Assembly: GCF_007558725.1 (NCBI RefSeq)
Contig: NZ_VLPL01000006.1
Span: 124,001 to 188,000 of the forward strand
Reading direction: 5' to 3'
DNA length: 64,000 bases
From: Fluviicola chungangensis
GTDB lineage: Bacteria; Bacteroidota; Bacteroidia; Flavobacteriales_D; Crocinitomicaceae
Below are positions 17,200-26,173 of the stretch, one piece after another; position 1 is the stretch's first letter; each line of letters opens with the position of its first letter. Under the pieces are notes generated by a model that saw only the letters and a program-made list of their open reading frames with translations, ran no database searches and was not told the DNA's origin. The position numbers and the translations under genes are program-made.

Positions 17200-17303
17200 T
17201 AATTGAGAATTGAAAAAGGAAAGAAAGTATTGCTTTCAATATAGTAAGCATGAGTCCTCCTATTATCTATACGTTTCAATTTTACACTCTCAATTTTCAA
17301 TTA
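17200..17303. repeat. AT-rich intergenic repeat, copy C
   Basis: A spacer whose ends form an imperfect inverted repeat (AATTGAGAATTGAAAA on the left, CTCTCAATTTTCAATT on the right). It also contains GTCCTCCT, shared with the spacer at 55871-55952. Confidence 0.4.
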
Positions 17304-17305
17304 AC

Positions 17306-17361
17306 AAAAAAAGCCTTCCCGATTAATCTCAGAAAGGCTATCCATTATTAAAGGCTTTTTT
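17306..17361 (-). terminator. Terminator after the outer-membrane protein gene
   Basis: AAAAAAAGCCTT (17306-17317) pairs with AAAGGCTTTTTT (17350-17361), enclosing a further AGAAAGGCT element. On the minus strand the stem ends in a run of T. It begins one base after the stop codon. Confidence 0.65.
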
Positions 17362-17362
17362 A

Positions 17363-18052
17363 TTACATGCCAAATCCGAATTTCAACCCGGTAGCCGCAT
17401 TGAAGCGAATTCCCGTATCGCTGAATGAACTCCATCTGGTTTGGGTGTATCCCTGGTCGTCTACATAACTATCTAGGGATTGTCCCTGAATATGAAAGGT
17501 ACTTAAACCTACCCCAAAATACATGTCGATACTGAAATTCCCGTCTCCGGGCCAGAATTGGAATCCCATATTGAACCGGAAAATCATTTGGTCCAGGTGT
17601 GATTTTGCATCGTCCAGTATTCCATTAATATCTTCATTGATATAATTATACTTTCTATACTTAAAAACAGGGGACAAATACAGTCCCTTTAACTGGTTGT
17701 CTTCCGAAGTCGGGTAGAATTTGGGAGCAAGGGAGACATGAAAGCCGATAGCTGCCTCTGCATCCTCTCCTATTGACTGAAATTGCCAAACTCCCAGTCC
17801 ATCATTTCCTTGCCACAATCGTTGATTCCCGAAGTTGACACCAAATTGTGAAATGGTTGGTCCAACTTCCAATTCCAAGCTAAGAATACGTGCAACACGC
17901 TGTTCATAACTGAAATTAAACTCTCCTGCAAATAATTGAGTAGGGCAAAATTTAAGAACAAAACGCTTTTCTCCCGAATCTTCCATTGTTTCCTGGGAAT
18001 GAGCTCCGAGCGAAACCGCCGAAAGAAGAATGATTCCAAGTAGTTTTTTCAT
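17363..18052 (-). CDS. Putative outer-membrane beta-barrel protein
   Basis: A 229-residue protein with a signal peptide (MKKLLGIILLSAVSLGAHSQ) and alternating beta-strand pattern (FCPTQLFAGEFNFSYEQRV, LSLELEVGPTISQFG, GFHVSLAPKFYP, FRFNMGFQFWPGDGNF), ending in a short strand with C-terminal Met. This resembles DUF3575-type small barrels, but I cannot name a family. A perfect palindrome lies directly upstream of the ATG. Single-gene unit. Confidence 0.65.
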   Translation of the reverse strand: MKKLLGIILLSAVSLGAHSQETMEDSGEKRFVLKFCPTQLFAGEFNFSYEQRVARILSLELEVGPTISQFGVNFGNQRLWQGNDGLGVWQFQSIGEDAEAAIGFHVSLAPKFYPTSEDNQLKGLYLSPVFKYRKYNYINEDINGILDDAKSHLDQMIFRFNMGFQFWPGDGNFSIDMYFGVGLSTFHIQGQSLDSYVDDQGYTQTRWSSFSDTGIRFNAATGLKFGFGM

Positions 18053-18056
18053 ACTT

Positions 18057-18079
18057 TTAATTTGGTCTAACCAAATTAA
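18057..18079 (-). promoter_or_regulatory. Perfect palindrome upstream of the outer-membrane protein gene
   Basis: A 10-bp arm TTAATTTGGT, a 3-base centre and its exact reverse complement, ending 4 bases before the ATG at 18052. It includes a near -7 box (TTAATTTG), so it could be an operator over the promoter or an mRNA leader hairpin. Confidence 0.5.
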
Positions 18080-18153
18080 CCATTTTTTCGGATGAAACTA
18101 AAAGTTTACGTCTCAATTCGAACAAGGAAGGGATAAAATACCGAAATTTGACC

Positions 18154-19068
18154 ATGGCAAATTCATCAGACTGGATCAGTGCGCTTCGATTAAGAACACT
18201 TCCATTATCCATATCAGGAATACTTGTTGGTTCTTTCTTTGCTGTTTTTCAAGGTTATGGAAACCCCCTTATTTTTTCTTTGGCTTTATCGACTACTCTT
18301 TTGTTTCAAATCTTATCCAACCTGGCAAATGATCTGGGAGACTCCTTGAAAGGTGCTGATAATGCAGAACGAGTTGGACCCATGCGAGCGGTTCAGTCCG
18401 GATCAATTTCTAAAAACGCGATGAAAAATGCCGTTATCCTGACTTCCCTGTTATCATTTATAAGTGCCGGATTGCTTATTTATTTCGGCACCAGGAACCT
18501 ATCTGCAACAAGTATTTATATCTATATCGGGTTGGCAATTGCTTCTGTTTTTGCAGCCATTACGTATACGATCGGAAAAAAAGCATATGGTTACAATGGC
18601 CTGGGAGATCTGTTTGTCTTTATTTTTTTTGGCCTGGTAAGTGTAATCGGTGTTTACCCTTTGTTTTCCGATACGTTATCCTGGTTATTAATTTTTCCGG
18701 CGATCACAATTGGTTTTCTAAGTACTTCGGTCTTAAACCTGAACAATATGCGCGATCGTGAGAATGATGAAAAAGTCGGAAAACGCACGCTGGTTGTGAA
18801 ACTGGGAGCTGCCAATGCTAAGAAATACCATTTCTTTTTAATCACCAGTGCCTTTATAAGCTGGATTGTCTTCTTGATCCTGACCAAAAACTGGCTTGGA
18901 TTTATTTCCCTTCTTCCCGGAATCTTATTTGTCAAGCACCTGATTTTTGTTTCGAAAAATACGGTTCCCAAGGAATTGGACTCTCAATTAAAGCTTGTTG
19001 CTCTCGGAACTTTTTTTATCAGTGTTCTTTACGTAATCAGTGTTTCGATCAATCAATGGATTCTCTAA
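18154..19068 (+). CDS. menA: 1,4-dihydroxy-2-naphthoate polyprenyltransferase MenA
   Basis: Attaches the polyprenyl chain in menaquinone synthesis at the inner membrane. The 304-residue UbiA-family protein has about nine membrane segments, the prenyl-diphosphate motif NLANDLGDSLKGAD followed by GPMRAVQSG, and the second motif NLNNMRDRENDEKVGKRTL. The ATG at 18154 is preferred over a TTG two codons upstream. It overlaps menC by 13 bases; both serve menaquinone, the usual respiratory quinone of Bacteroidota. Confidence 0.92.
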   Translation: MANSSDWISALRLRTLPLSISGILVGSFFAVFQGYGNPLIFSLALSTTLLFQILSNLANDLGDSLKGADNAERVGPMRAVQSGSISKNAMKNAVILTSLLSFISAGLLIYFGTRNLSATSIYIYIGLAIASVFAAITYTIGKKAYGYNGLGDLFVFIFFGLVSVIGVYPLFSDTLSWLLIFPAITIGFLSTSVLNLNNMRDRENDEKVGKRTLVVKLGAANAKKYHFFLITSAFISWIVFLILTKNWLGFISLLPGILFVKHLIFVSKNTVPKELDSQLKLVALGTFFISVLYVISVSINQWIL

Positions 19069-20090
19069 AACAAGCCAATGCTTCCTATGAAGCTTTTACC
19101 TTGGATTTTAAAAGGCCAAGCGGAACGAGTCGCGGGGTCTTAACCCAAAAGAAAGGCTGGAAACTGCTGTTGACTGATCCTGACGGAACAACCGGATTGG
19201 GAGAATGTTCGGTCATTCCGGGTTTGTCACCGGATTATGTTTCGGACGAACAATACGAACAAAAACTGGCGGAAGTTTGTCAAAACCCATTCCTGTTTAC
19301 TCAGAATCCCGCCCTTCTGCGCGATTATCCTTCTATCCTGTTCGGATTGGAAAGCGCCTGGTTTGATTTGTTAAACGGAGGAAGGCAAATCTATTTTGAT
19401 TCAGCCAAACGTCCGTCGGGATTTAATATTCCGATCAATGGATTGATCTGGATGGGTGATCCGGGCTACATGCAGGATCAGATCGAAGAGAAGCTGGACG
19501 CCGGATTTACCTGCATAAAACTGAAAGTCGGAGCCATTGATTTCAAACAGGAATTGAAATTACTGGAGGGAATCCGCTCCCGGTATGATGCTTCGAAAAT
19601 GATACTTCGGGTGGATGCAAATGGCGCTTTTACGATGGAAGATGTATTTTGGAAACTCGAAGAATTAGCTCAATTAAACCTTCACAGCATCGAACAACCG
19701 ATTAAAGCCGGCTCCTGGAACTACATGAAGGTACTTTGTAAGAAAACACCTTTACCCATCGCCCTGGATGAAGAATTGATCGGGATCAATGAAACTAACC
19801 GAAAGATCACCCTCCTGGAAACAATCAATCCTCAATACATCATTCTAAAGCCGAGTTTGCATGGCGGATTCAGCGGAACGAAAGAATGGATAGAGCTGGC
19901 AGATAAGCGAAAAATTCCCTGGTGGATCACTTCCGCCCTGGAAAGCAATATCGGTTTAAATGCGATCGCACAGTTCACAGCAAATTATAATCCTACATTA
20001 CCTCAGGGATTGGGAACCGGCGGGTTGTATGAGACGAATTTTGATGCGCCTTTACGCATTGAACAAGGGAATCTCATTTACACCCGCTAA
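19056..20090 (+). CDS. menC: o-Succinylbenzoate synthase MenC (enolase superfamily)
   Basis: Dehydrates SHCHC to o-succinylbenzoate in menaquinone synthesis. The 344-residue protein has the enolase-superfamily catalytic set: K155 and K157 (CIKLKVG), metal ligands D187 (RVDANGAF), E213 (HSIEQP) and D238 (ALDEEL), and the opposite lysine K265 (ILKPSLHGG). The overlap with menA makes MenC a better call than a dipeptide epimerase of the same fold. A terminator follows. Confidence 0.88.
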   Translation: MDSLKQANASYEAFTLDFKRPSGTSRGVLTQKKGWKLLLTDPDGTTGLGECSVIPGLSPDYVSDEQYEQKLAEVCQNPFLFTQNPALLRDYPSILFGLESAWFDLLNGGRQIYFDSAKRPSGFNIPINGLIWMGDPGYMQDQIEEKLDAGFTCIKLKVGAIDFKQELKLLEGIRSRYDASKMILRVDANGAFTMEDVFWKLEELAQLNLHSIEQPIKAGSWNYMKVLCKKTPLPIALDEELIGINETNRKITLLETINPQYIILKPSLHGGFSGTKEWIELADKRKIPWWITSALESNIGLNAIAQFTANYNPTLPQGLGTGGLYETNFDAPLRIEQGNLIYTR

Positions 20091-20120
20091 TTTTCCCTTT
20101 TAAAATATTGCCCCTAAATC

Positions 20121-20155
20121 AAAAAGGGCCTTTGCAATGCAAAAACCCTTCTTTT
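20121..20155 (+). terminator. Terminator between menC and dnaK
   Basis: AAGGG pairs with CCCTT around an inner TTTGCA/TGCAAA helix; T-rich on the right and A-run on the left, so it may serve both convergent genes. Confidence 0.55.
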
Positions 20156-20241
20156 GTTAATTTATATTTCTGATCCTGTTAACCTAACAATTATTCGTTA
20201 CGATTTGGTCGGCACTAACGCTTCTCCGACCGATAACTTCG

Positions 20242-22152
20242 TTACTTCTTATCATTCACTTCTTCGAAATCAACATCTGTAACCTCATCATCTCCGGAAT
20301 TTCCACCAGCGTTTCCTCCCTGAGCTCCCTGGTCTGCTGCACCACCGGCATTTGCCGCGTTATACATTTCCTGAGAAGCTGCCTGGAAAGCTGTATTTAA
20401 ACGCTCCATTGCTGCATCAAGGTTTGCCATATTCTTGGCTTCAAACTCCGTTTTCAATGCTGCTAATGCATCTTCGATCGGTTGTTTTTTATCTGCCGGA
20501 ATTTTATCTCCGTACTCTTTCAACTGACGCTCAGTTTGGAAGATCAGTGAATCTGCTTTATTTAACGTTTCTGCTTCCTGCATACGTTTTTTATCTGCTT
20601 CTGCATTTGCTTCTGCTTCTGCTTTCATGCGCTTGATCTCTTCTTCAGACAAACCGGAAGATGCTTCAATCTTAATGGATTGCTCTTTTCCTGTTCCTTT
20701 GTCTTTTGCAGAAATGTGCATGATTCCGTTCGCATCCACATCGAAGGTTACTTCAATTTGTGGTTCTCCACGACGAGCAGGCGGAATATCCGTCAATGAG
20801 AAGCGACCCAAAGTTTTGTTGTCACTTGCCATCGGACGTTCACCTTGCAATACATGAATATCTACTGCCGGTTGATTATCTGCTGCAGTTGAGAAGGTCT
20901 CAGACTTTTTAGTCGGAATAGTTGTATTTGCTTCGATCAATTTCGTGAATACACCACCCATTGTTTCGATTCCTAAAGACAATGGAATAACGTCCAAAAG
21001 TAAGACATCTTTTACTTCACCTGTCAATACACCTCCTTGAATGGCCGCACCAACTGCTACTACTTCATCCGGGTTTACTCCTTTTGACGGAGCTTTTCCG
21101 AAGAAACGTTGCACTGCATCCTGGATAACCGGAATACGAGTTGATCCACCTACCAAAATCACTTCATCGATATCACTTGTAGACAATCCAGCATTTTTAA
21201 GTGCCGAACGACAAGGAGCGATTGTTCTTTCAACGATTGAAGCGATCAATTGCTCGAATTTTGAACGTTGTAAAGTTCTTACCAAGTGTTTCGGAATCCC
21301 GTTAACCGGCATAATGTATGGCAAGTTGATCTCTGTTGAAGTCGTTGAAGACAATTCGATCTTTGCTTTCTCAGCAGCTTCTTTCAAACGTTGCAAAGCC
21401 ATTGGGTCCTGACGTAAATCCAAACCTTCTTCTGCCTTGAATTCATCTGCCAACCAGGTAATGATTGCCTCATCCACGTCGTCACCACCCAAGTGTGTAT
21501 CTCCGTCTGTTGCCAATACTTCAAACACTCCGTCTCCTAATTCCAATACAGAAACGTCATGTGTACCACCACCGAAGTCAAACACAACGATTTTTTGATC
21601 AACTCCTTTCTTATCCAAACCGTAAGCCAATGCCGCCGCCGTAGGTTCATTGATAATCCGTTTGATTGTCAAACCTGCGATCTCACCTGCTTCTTTTGTT
21701 GCCTGGCGCTGTGCGTCATTAAAGTACGCCGGAACAGTTACTACTGCTTCAGAAACTTCATGTCCTAAGTAATCTTCGGCAGTTTTCTTCATTTTTTGAA
21801 GAATCATTGCCGAAATTTCCTGCGGAGTGTACATACGACCATCAATATCCACACGAGGAGTATTATTATCGCCTTTTACAACTTTATAAGGTACACGCTC
21901 AGCTTCTTTTTTCACATCATCAAAAGACGATCCCATGAAACGCTTAATCGAGTAAATGGTTTTTGTTGGATTGGTAATCGCCTGACGTTTTGCAGGATCA
22001 CCAACTTTTAGCTCACCACCGTCTACGAATGCTACAACAGATGGTGTTGTACGTTTACCTTCAGAATTTGCGATTACAACCGGCTCATTTCCTTCCATTA
22101 CGGACACACACGAGTTTGTTGTTCCTAAATCGATTCCAATTATTTTTCCCAT
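20242..22152 (-). CDS. dnaK: Chaperone DnaK (Hsp70)
   Basis: ATP-driven chaperone of 636 residues. It has [20 protein letters not shown], the phosphate motifs [16 protein letters not shown] and [13 protein letters not shown], the linker [12 protein letters not shown], the substrate-binding domain ([15 protein letters not shown] in outline), a helical lid and a Gly-rich tail ending VTDVDFEEV. The FxGGGTHD variant (rather than GGGTFD) is common in Bacteroidota as I recall. grpE-dnaJ lie elsewhere (60.1-61.8 kb). Its upstream region shares TGACAGGAAA with that of grpE. Confidence 0.97.
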   Translation of the reverse strand: MGKIIGIDLGTTNSCVSVMEGNEPVVIANSEGKRTTPSVVAFVDGGELKVGDPAKRQAITNPTKTIYSIKRFMGSSFDDVKKEAERVPYKVVKGDNNTPRVDIDGRMYTPQEISAMILQKMKKTAEDYLGHEVSEAVVTVPAYFNDAQRQATKEAGEIAGLTIKRIINEPTAAALAYGLDKKGVDQKIVVFDFGGGTHDVSVLELGDGVFEVLATDGDTHLGGDDVDEAIITWLADEFKAEEGLDLRQDPMALQRLKEAAEKAKIELSSTTSTEINLPYIMPVNGIPKHLVRTLQRSKFEQLIASIVERTIAPCRSALKNAGLSTSDIDEVILVGGSTRIPVIQDAVQRFFGKAPSKGVNPDEVVAVGAAIQGGVLTGEVKDVLLLDVIPLSLGIETMGGVFTKLIEANTTIPTKKSETFSTAADNQPAVDIHVLQGERPMASDNKTLGRFSLTDIPPARRGEPQIEVTFDVDANGIMHISAKDKGTGKEQSIKIEASSGLSEEEIKRMKAEAEANAEADKKRMQEAETLNKADSLIFQTERQLKEYGDKIPADKKQPIEDALAALKTEFEAKNMANLDAAMERLNTAFQAASQEMYNAANAGGAADQGAQGGNAGGNSGDDEVTDVDFEEVNDKK

Positions 22153-22225
22153 TTTATTGTTTTTTGTTTTTAATCAAAATTTCCCTCATTAAGTCAAAGG
22201 TTGTGCCATTGGAAAACATCCTTCA

Positions 22226-22318
22226 TTTCCTGTCAGAATTGTCAGTTTTTGAGTTAAATGATGAAAAACAACTGACGAAACGGGTAAAATACATTAATCG
22301 GGCCATGTCATTTTGTCA
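22226..22318 (-). promoter_or_regulatory. TGTCA-repeat region upstream of dnaK
   Basis: Plus-strand TGTCAG repeats at 22231-22236 and 22240-22245, CTGACG at 22271-22276, and a TGTCATTTTGTCA pair at 22306-22318. TTTCCTGTCA (22226-22235), the reverse complement of TGACAGGAAA, also occurs upstream of grpE. Possible heat-shock regulator site; inferred. The 22153-22343 spacer shows no gene. Confidence 0.35.
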
Positions 22319-22343
22319 CATAATTCTATTCTTTAAACGGAAC

Positions 22344-22850
22344 TTATATCTTTCTGGTTCTTCGCATCCAAATTTTCACACAAGTAACTATTCCACCGAT
22401 AAACCCAATTATATAAGAGCTTACATGCGCCCAACCGACCGCCAGAAATGCATTGTGTTTGTGTGGAGAAATACTTTCCGCAAATTCTCCGACCAAATAA
22501 ATAACGCCGGCTTTTGCAAGAATAAAACCAATTAATCCCGCTGCTAATGAGGTGATCATCATTATTAAAAGTAACCTGATTACATTTCGTCTAATAATCG
22601 AAAAAGGAACTTCTTTGTGCTTTCCAAGTCGATTGAAAAACACCATCAATAATCCTAAAATCAAACCAACCCACCAGGTAGCCAAAACTCCCCAAACAAG
22701 TGCCAGATAAACCGGATCCTCACTTCCAATGATTTTCGGATGAGCAATTGTAAAATATTCTACGCAGATATTTGCCGTAACCAAATCATGAACAATTCCG
22801 AAAGCAATTGCTCCAAACAAACAGAGTAAGATTGTTTTAAAATGAGTCAT
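22344..22850 (-). CDS. Hypothetical membrane protein (four helices)
   Basis: A 168-residue integral membrane protein with four predicted helices and conserved-looking polar patches (HDLVTANICVEYFTIAHP between helices 1 and 2, HKHNAFLAVGWAHVSSYIIG in helix 4). This pattern recalls an uncharacterised Bacteroidota family, but I cannot give a function. It overlaps the stop of the upstream amino-acid permease by one base and is probably co-transcribed with it. Confidence 0.65.
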   Translation of the reverse strand: MTHFKTILLCLFGAIAFGIVHDLVTANICVEYFTIAHPKIIGSEDPVYLALVWGVLATWWVGLILGLLMVFFNRLGKHKEVPFSIIRRNVIRLLLIMMITSLAAGLIGFILAKAGVIYLVGEFAESISPHKHNAFLAVGWAHVSSYIIGFIGGIVTCVKIWMRRTRKI

Positions 22851-24319
22851 CAGCCAACTTCCTGTTTTTTCTCAAACACCAGGTAATAAATTGGAACCCC
22901 GGTCAATATCAACACAATGCTTCCGAATGTATCCCAAAACGTAAATACAGTCAAAGAAACACAGATTACTGCTGCAAAAACCAAATACATGAAAGGAATA
23001 ACCGGATAACCAAATGCTTTATACGGACGATTGGCATCCGGCATTTTTCTTCTCAATCTGAATAACCCCAGGATTGTTACAATGTAAAACACCATGGATC
23101 CGAAAGTTGCGAACTTGATCAAAATCCCGTAAGAACCTGAAAAACACAAAATAATAGACCACAGAGCCTGGATCCACATGGCCCAGGCCGGAACGCCGAA
23201 ACGGTTTAAGTTGCTCGCTTTTTTAAAGAACAGTCCATCTTTTGACATCGCATAGAACAAGCGGGAACCCGCCATAATCAACCCGTTGTTGCATCCGAAA
23301 GTGGAGATCATGATCAGGATTGCCATCAGCATATTCGCTACATTTCCAAACAACATATATGCAGCGGATGTACCTACTCTATCTGAGCTCGCAAACTGGA
23401 TACCAGTTGACTGAACAGCCTCTCTCGTATACACAAAATCTCCTTCGAATGGTGTTCCATGAAGCGGCAGCAAACCCAAATAAGCAACGTTTGCGAGAAT
23501 ATAAAGAATTGTAACGATAAACGTTCCCAGGAACAAAGCGCGTGGCAGATTTCGTTCGGGATTACGAATATCCCCGGCAATGAAGGTTACATTATTCCAG
23601 GCATCCGAAGAGAACAAGGAATTGATAATAGTCGTCGAAAGTACGATCATTAAACCGACTGCTGTTAAATCGGTTGTTATCCAGCCCCCTGCTTCTTTTT
23701 TTGTGGAAGTGGCCTCCCACATATCGTGGAAATTTTCATCAAAAAAACCGGAATAAAATCCCACGATAATTCCTGCTATTATCAAAACGGCCAATGCAAC
23801 CAGCTTCGAACTGGTAAAAATTGCCTGGATGATCTTCCCATAATTGATCCCGCGCACATTAATAATTGTCAGGATAAGAATTGTCCCTACTCCGACAAAA
23901 TTGGCCCCGTTGATCTTGACTGTACCGTATTCGAACAATGTTTTGTCAACCAAGACTGGAAAAAAAACACCCGCAAACTTACCGAACGCAACAGCCACCG
24001 CAGCAATTACTCCCGTTTGTATCACGGAAAAAGTAGTCCATCCATACAAGAATGAGGGTAATTTTCCCCACGCTTCACGAATGTAAACAAATTGACCGCC
24101 CGCTTTGGGGAACATCGCCGCCAATTCCCCGTAGCTCAAGGCTCCAAACAAGGTGATGATCCCTGTCAATAACCAGGTAAAAAGCAACCATCCGGAACTT
24201 CCCAGGTCGCGCGCCATTTCCGATGAAACAATAAAGATTCCGGAACCGATCATGCTTCCTGCAACCAGGAAAGTAGCATCCAATAATCCGAGTGATTTTT
24301 TAGTCGTGTTTTCTTCCAT
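22850..24319 (-). CDS. APC-family amino-acid permease
   Basis: A 489-residue inner-membrane transporter with about 12 helices. The N-terminal half has the APC hallmark AGSMIGSGIF in helix 1; a polar loop near residue 200 (MWEATSTKKEAGG) precedes helix 6. It resembles the LAT/SteT-like amino-acid exchangers. Substrate cannot be read. It is the second of two APC permeases transcribed in the same direction, 68 bases apart. Confidence 0.85.
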   Translation of the reverse strand: MEENTTKKSLGLLDATFLVAGSMIGSGIFIVSSEMARDLGSSGWLLFTWLLTGIITLFGALSYGELAAMFPKAGGQFVYIREAWGKLPSFLYGWTTFSVIQTGVIAAVAVAFGKFAGVFFPVLVDKTLFEYGTVKINGANFVGVGTILILTIINVRGINYGKIIQAIFTSSKLVALAVLIIAGIIVGFYSGFFDENFHDMWEATSTKKEAGGWITTDLTAVGLMIVLSTTIINSLFSSDAWNNVTFIAGDIRNPERNLPRALFLGTFIVTILYILANVAYLGLLPLHGTPFEGDFVYTREAVQSTGIQFASSDRVGTSAAYMLFGNVANMLMAILIMISTFGCNNGLIMAGSRLFYAMSKDGLFFKKASNLNRFGVPAWAMWIQALWSIILCFSGSYGILIKFATFGSMVFYIVTILGLFRLRRKMPDANRPYKAFGYPVIPFMYLVFAAVICVSLTVFTFWDTFGSIVLILTGVPIYYLVFEKKQEVG

Positions 24320-24387
24320 TTGCAGTAATAAAAAAGTCTCGTCCCCTAATGGCAGACGAGACCCTGAATATATAAATACGTTACTAA

Positions 24388-25995
24388 TTATTCCCGGCTA
24401 TCCAATTGATCTTCCCGTTCCTGTTGTTCATCGATTTTACTGTTTCTTCTTCCATACGTAAAATAAATCAGGAAACCCATGACCATCCAGATACCAGCAA
24501 CGGTTAATGTTGTCAGATCCAAAGCAATAATCATGAACATACACACTCCCATTCCTAAAATCGGAACCAATGGTACCAACGGTGTTTTGAACGGACGTTC
24601 CAAATGCGGGAATTTCTTACGCATTACAATGATCCCGGCGCATACAATGACGAATGCAAACAAGGTTCCGAATGAGGTCAAATCGCCCGCAACACTTCCC
24701 GGTACAAAAGCAGCAAATGCTCCGACCAGGACAAATAAGATCATATTTGATTTATAAGGTGTTTTGAATTTTGGATGCAAGTCGGAAAAAACTTTAGGGA
24801 TCAATCCATCTTTTGACATCGAATAGAATACACGGGACTGTCCCATTAACATAACCAAAATTACGGAAGAGAATCCAGCAAGGATTGCAATTGTAATGCT
24901 GGTAGCCAGCCAACCGTATCCCGGCATATATGTATTCACCGCGTATGCAACCGATGCTTCTTTACCTGCTTTTTCGTACTCTTCCCATGGAGCCACGCCT
25001 GTCAAAACATGCGCAAACAAAATATACAAAATCGTACAGATAATTAATGATCCGAGAATACCGATGGGCATATCCCGTTTCGGATTTTTTGCTTCCTGTG
25101 CAGCTGTAGAAACAGCATCAAATCCAATAAAGGCAAAGAATACAATGGCAGCTCCGCCAACAACTCCTCCCCAACCGTGCTCGAAAATTCCTTCGTGATT
25201 TTCAACTCCTTCAGGAATTAAATACGGCGTGTGATTGGATGGATTGATAAATTGCCAACCGATGAAGATGAAAACGAGTACGATCGCAACTTTGAGGAAC
25301 ACCATGATCCCATTAATAAATGCCGATTCCTGTGTTCCCTTGATCAATAATAAAGTCACCAATAATAAAATCCCCAGTGCCGGTGCATTCAAATAACCGG
25401 ATGTAGTCTGAACAATGCTCTTCACTTCCGGGGCCAATTTAGCCAATTCACTATCTGAAAGAATGACCACACCGTGTTTCGCAGTCATTGCCAATTCCTT
25501 CGATAACATCGTAATATTCTCAACTCCAATAACTTTATTGACGTGTTCGAACGGCGAATGGCACCATTCATAAGGTATGGCCCCACCGAGTAAATTATTG
25601 AGGTATTCACTCCAGGCTATCGAAACCGTTGCAGCTCCTAATGCATATTCCATCAAAAGTGCCCATCCGATAATCCAGGCTACGATTTCTCCCAGTGTTG
25701 CGTAAGAATAAGTATATGCACTTCCTGCAATCGGAATGGTTGAAGCAAATTCAGCATAACACAAACCAGCAAAAGCACAGCCAATCGCTGCCAAAGCAAA
25801 GGACAAGGTCACACCGGAACCTGCTGCTTCACCAGCTGCTGCTGCTGTTCTTACAAATAATCCGGCACCGATAATCGCACCGATTCCAAGCGCAATTAAG
25901 GACCAAACCCCCAGTGTTTTCTTCAAGCCACCTTCATTCGCTGCAGCTTCTTTTAACAATAATGAAATTGATTTCTTTTTGAAAATATTAGACAT
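24388..25995 (-). CDS. APC-family (CAT-like) amino-acid permease
   Basis: A 535-residue permease of the cationic amino-acid transporter branch (YfnA-like) with 12-14 helices. It has GIGAIIGAGLFV in helix 1, GFDAVSTAAQEAKNPKRDMP after helix 6 (typical of CAT proteins) and SRVFYSMSKDGLIPK. An extra soluble loop (about 145-205) lies between helices 3 and 4. It does not look like a recent duplicate of the neighbouring permease. Substrate unknown. Confidence 0.87.
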   Translation of the reverse strand: MSNIFKKKSISLLLKEAAANEGGLKKTLGVWSLIALGIGAIIGAGLFVRTAAAAGEAAGSGVTLSFALAAIGCAFAGLCYAEFASTIPIAGSAYTYSYATLGEIVAWIIGWALLMEYALGAATVSIAWSEYLNNLLGGAIPYEWCHSPFEHVNKVIGVENITMLSKELAMTAKHGVVILSDSELAKLAPEVKSIVQTTSGYLNAPALGILLLVTLLLIKGTQESAFINGIMVFLKVAIVLVFIFIGWQFINPSNHTPYLIPEGVENHEGIFEHGWGGVVGGAAIVFFAFIGFDAVSTAAQEAKNPKRDMPIGILGSLIICTILYILFAHVLTGVAPWEEYEKAGKEASVAYAVNTYMPGYGWLATSITIAILAGFSSVILVMLMGQSRVFYSMSKDGLIPKVFSDLHPKFKTPYKSNMILFVLVGAFAAFVPGSVAGDLTSFGTLFAFVIVCAGIIVMRKKFPHLERPFKTPLVPLVPILGMGVCMFMIIALDLTTLTVAGIWMVMGFLIYFTYGRRNSKIDEQQEREDQLDSRE

Positions 25996-26127
25996 ATCTT
26001 ATACTAGTTAATTCTTCAGCTCAATACAATATCAGCTATATTTTAGTTTTCAAGTGGCTAAAGATAGAAAAAATGTGAATGAATGCTAAAATCTAAATAT
26101 TTGTTCTGAATTTAACTTACCTTATTC

Positions 26128-26154
26128 TTGATACTAAACTTTCAATTACATTTG
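26128..26154 (+). promoter_or_regulatory. Promoter TTG-N16-TACATTTG for the UbiB/ABC operon
   Basis: TTG at 26128-26130 and a TACATTTG -7 box at 26147-26154, 19 bases before the ATG at 26174. Fits the Bacteroidota promoter pattern, with spacing at the short end. Confidence 0.55.
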
Positions 26155-26173
26155 ATCTAAATAACATTCCTGT

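Noticed and set aside
20207-20231. GGTCGG/CCGACC inverted repeat between menC and dnaK as a second terminator
   Set aside because: Only 6 bp with a 13-base loop and no T tract; the terminator at 20121-20155 is better.
22195-22202. -7 box for dnaK (AACCTTTG on the minus strand)
   Set aside because: First base does not match TAnnTTTG and there is no -33 box; too weak to report as a promoter.
22850-25995. Two APC permeases as a recent tandem duplication
   Set aside because: Helix-1 motifs and loops differ (GSMIGSGIF against GIGAIIGAGLFV) and the lengths differ; they belong to different branches of the superfamily.
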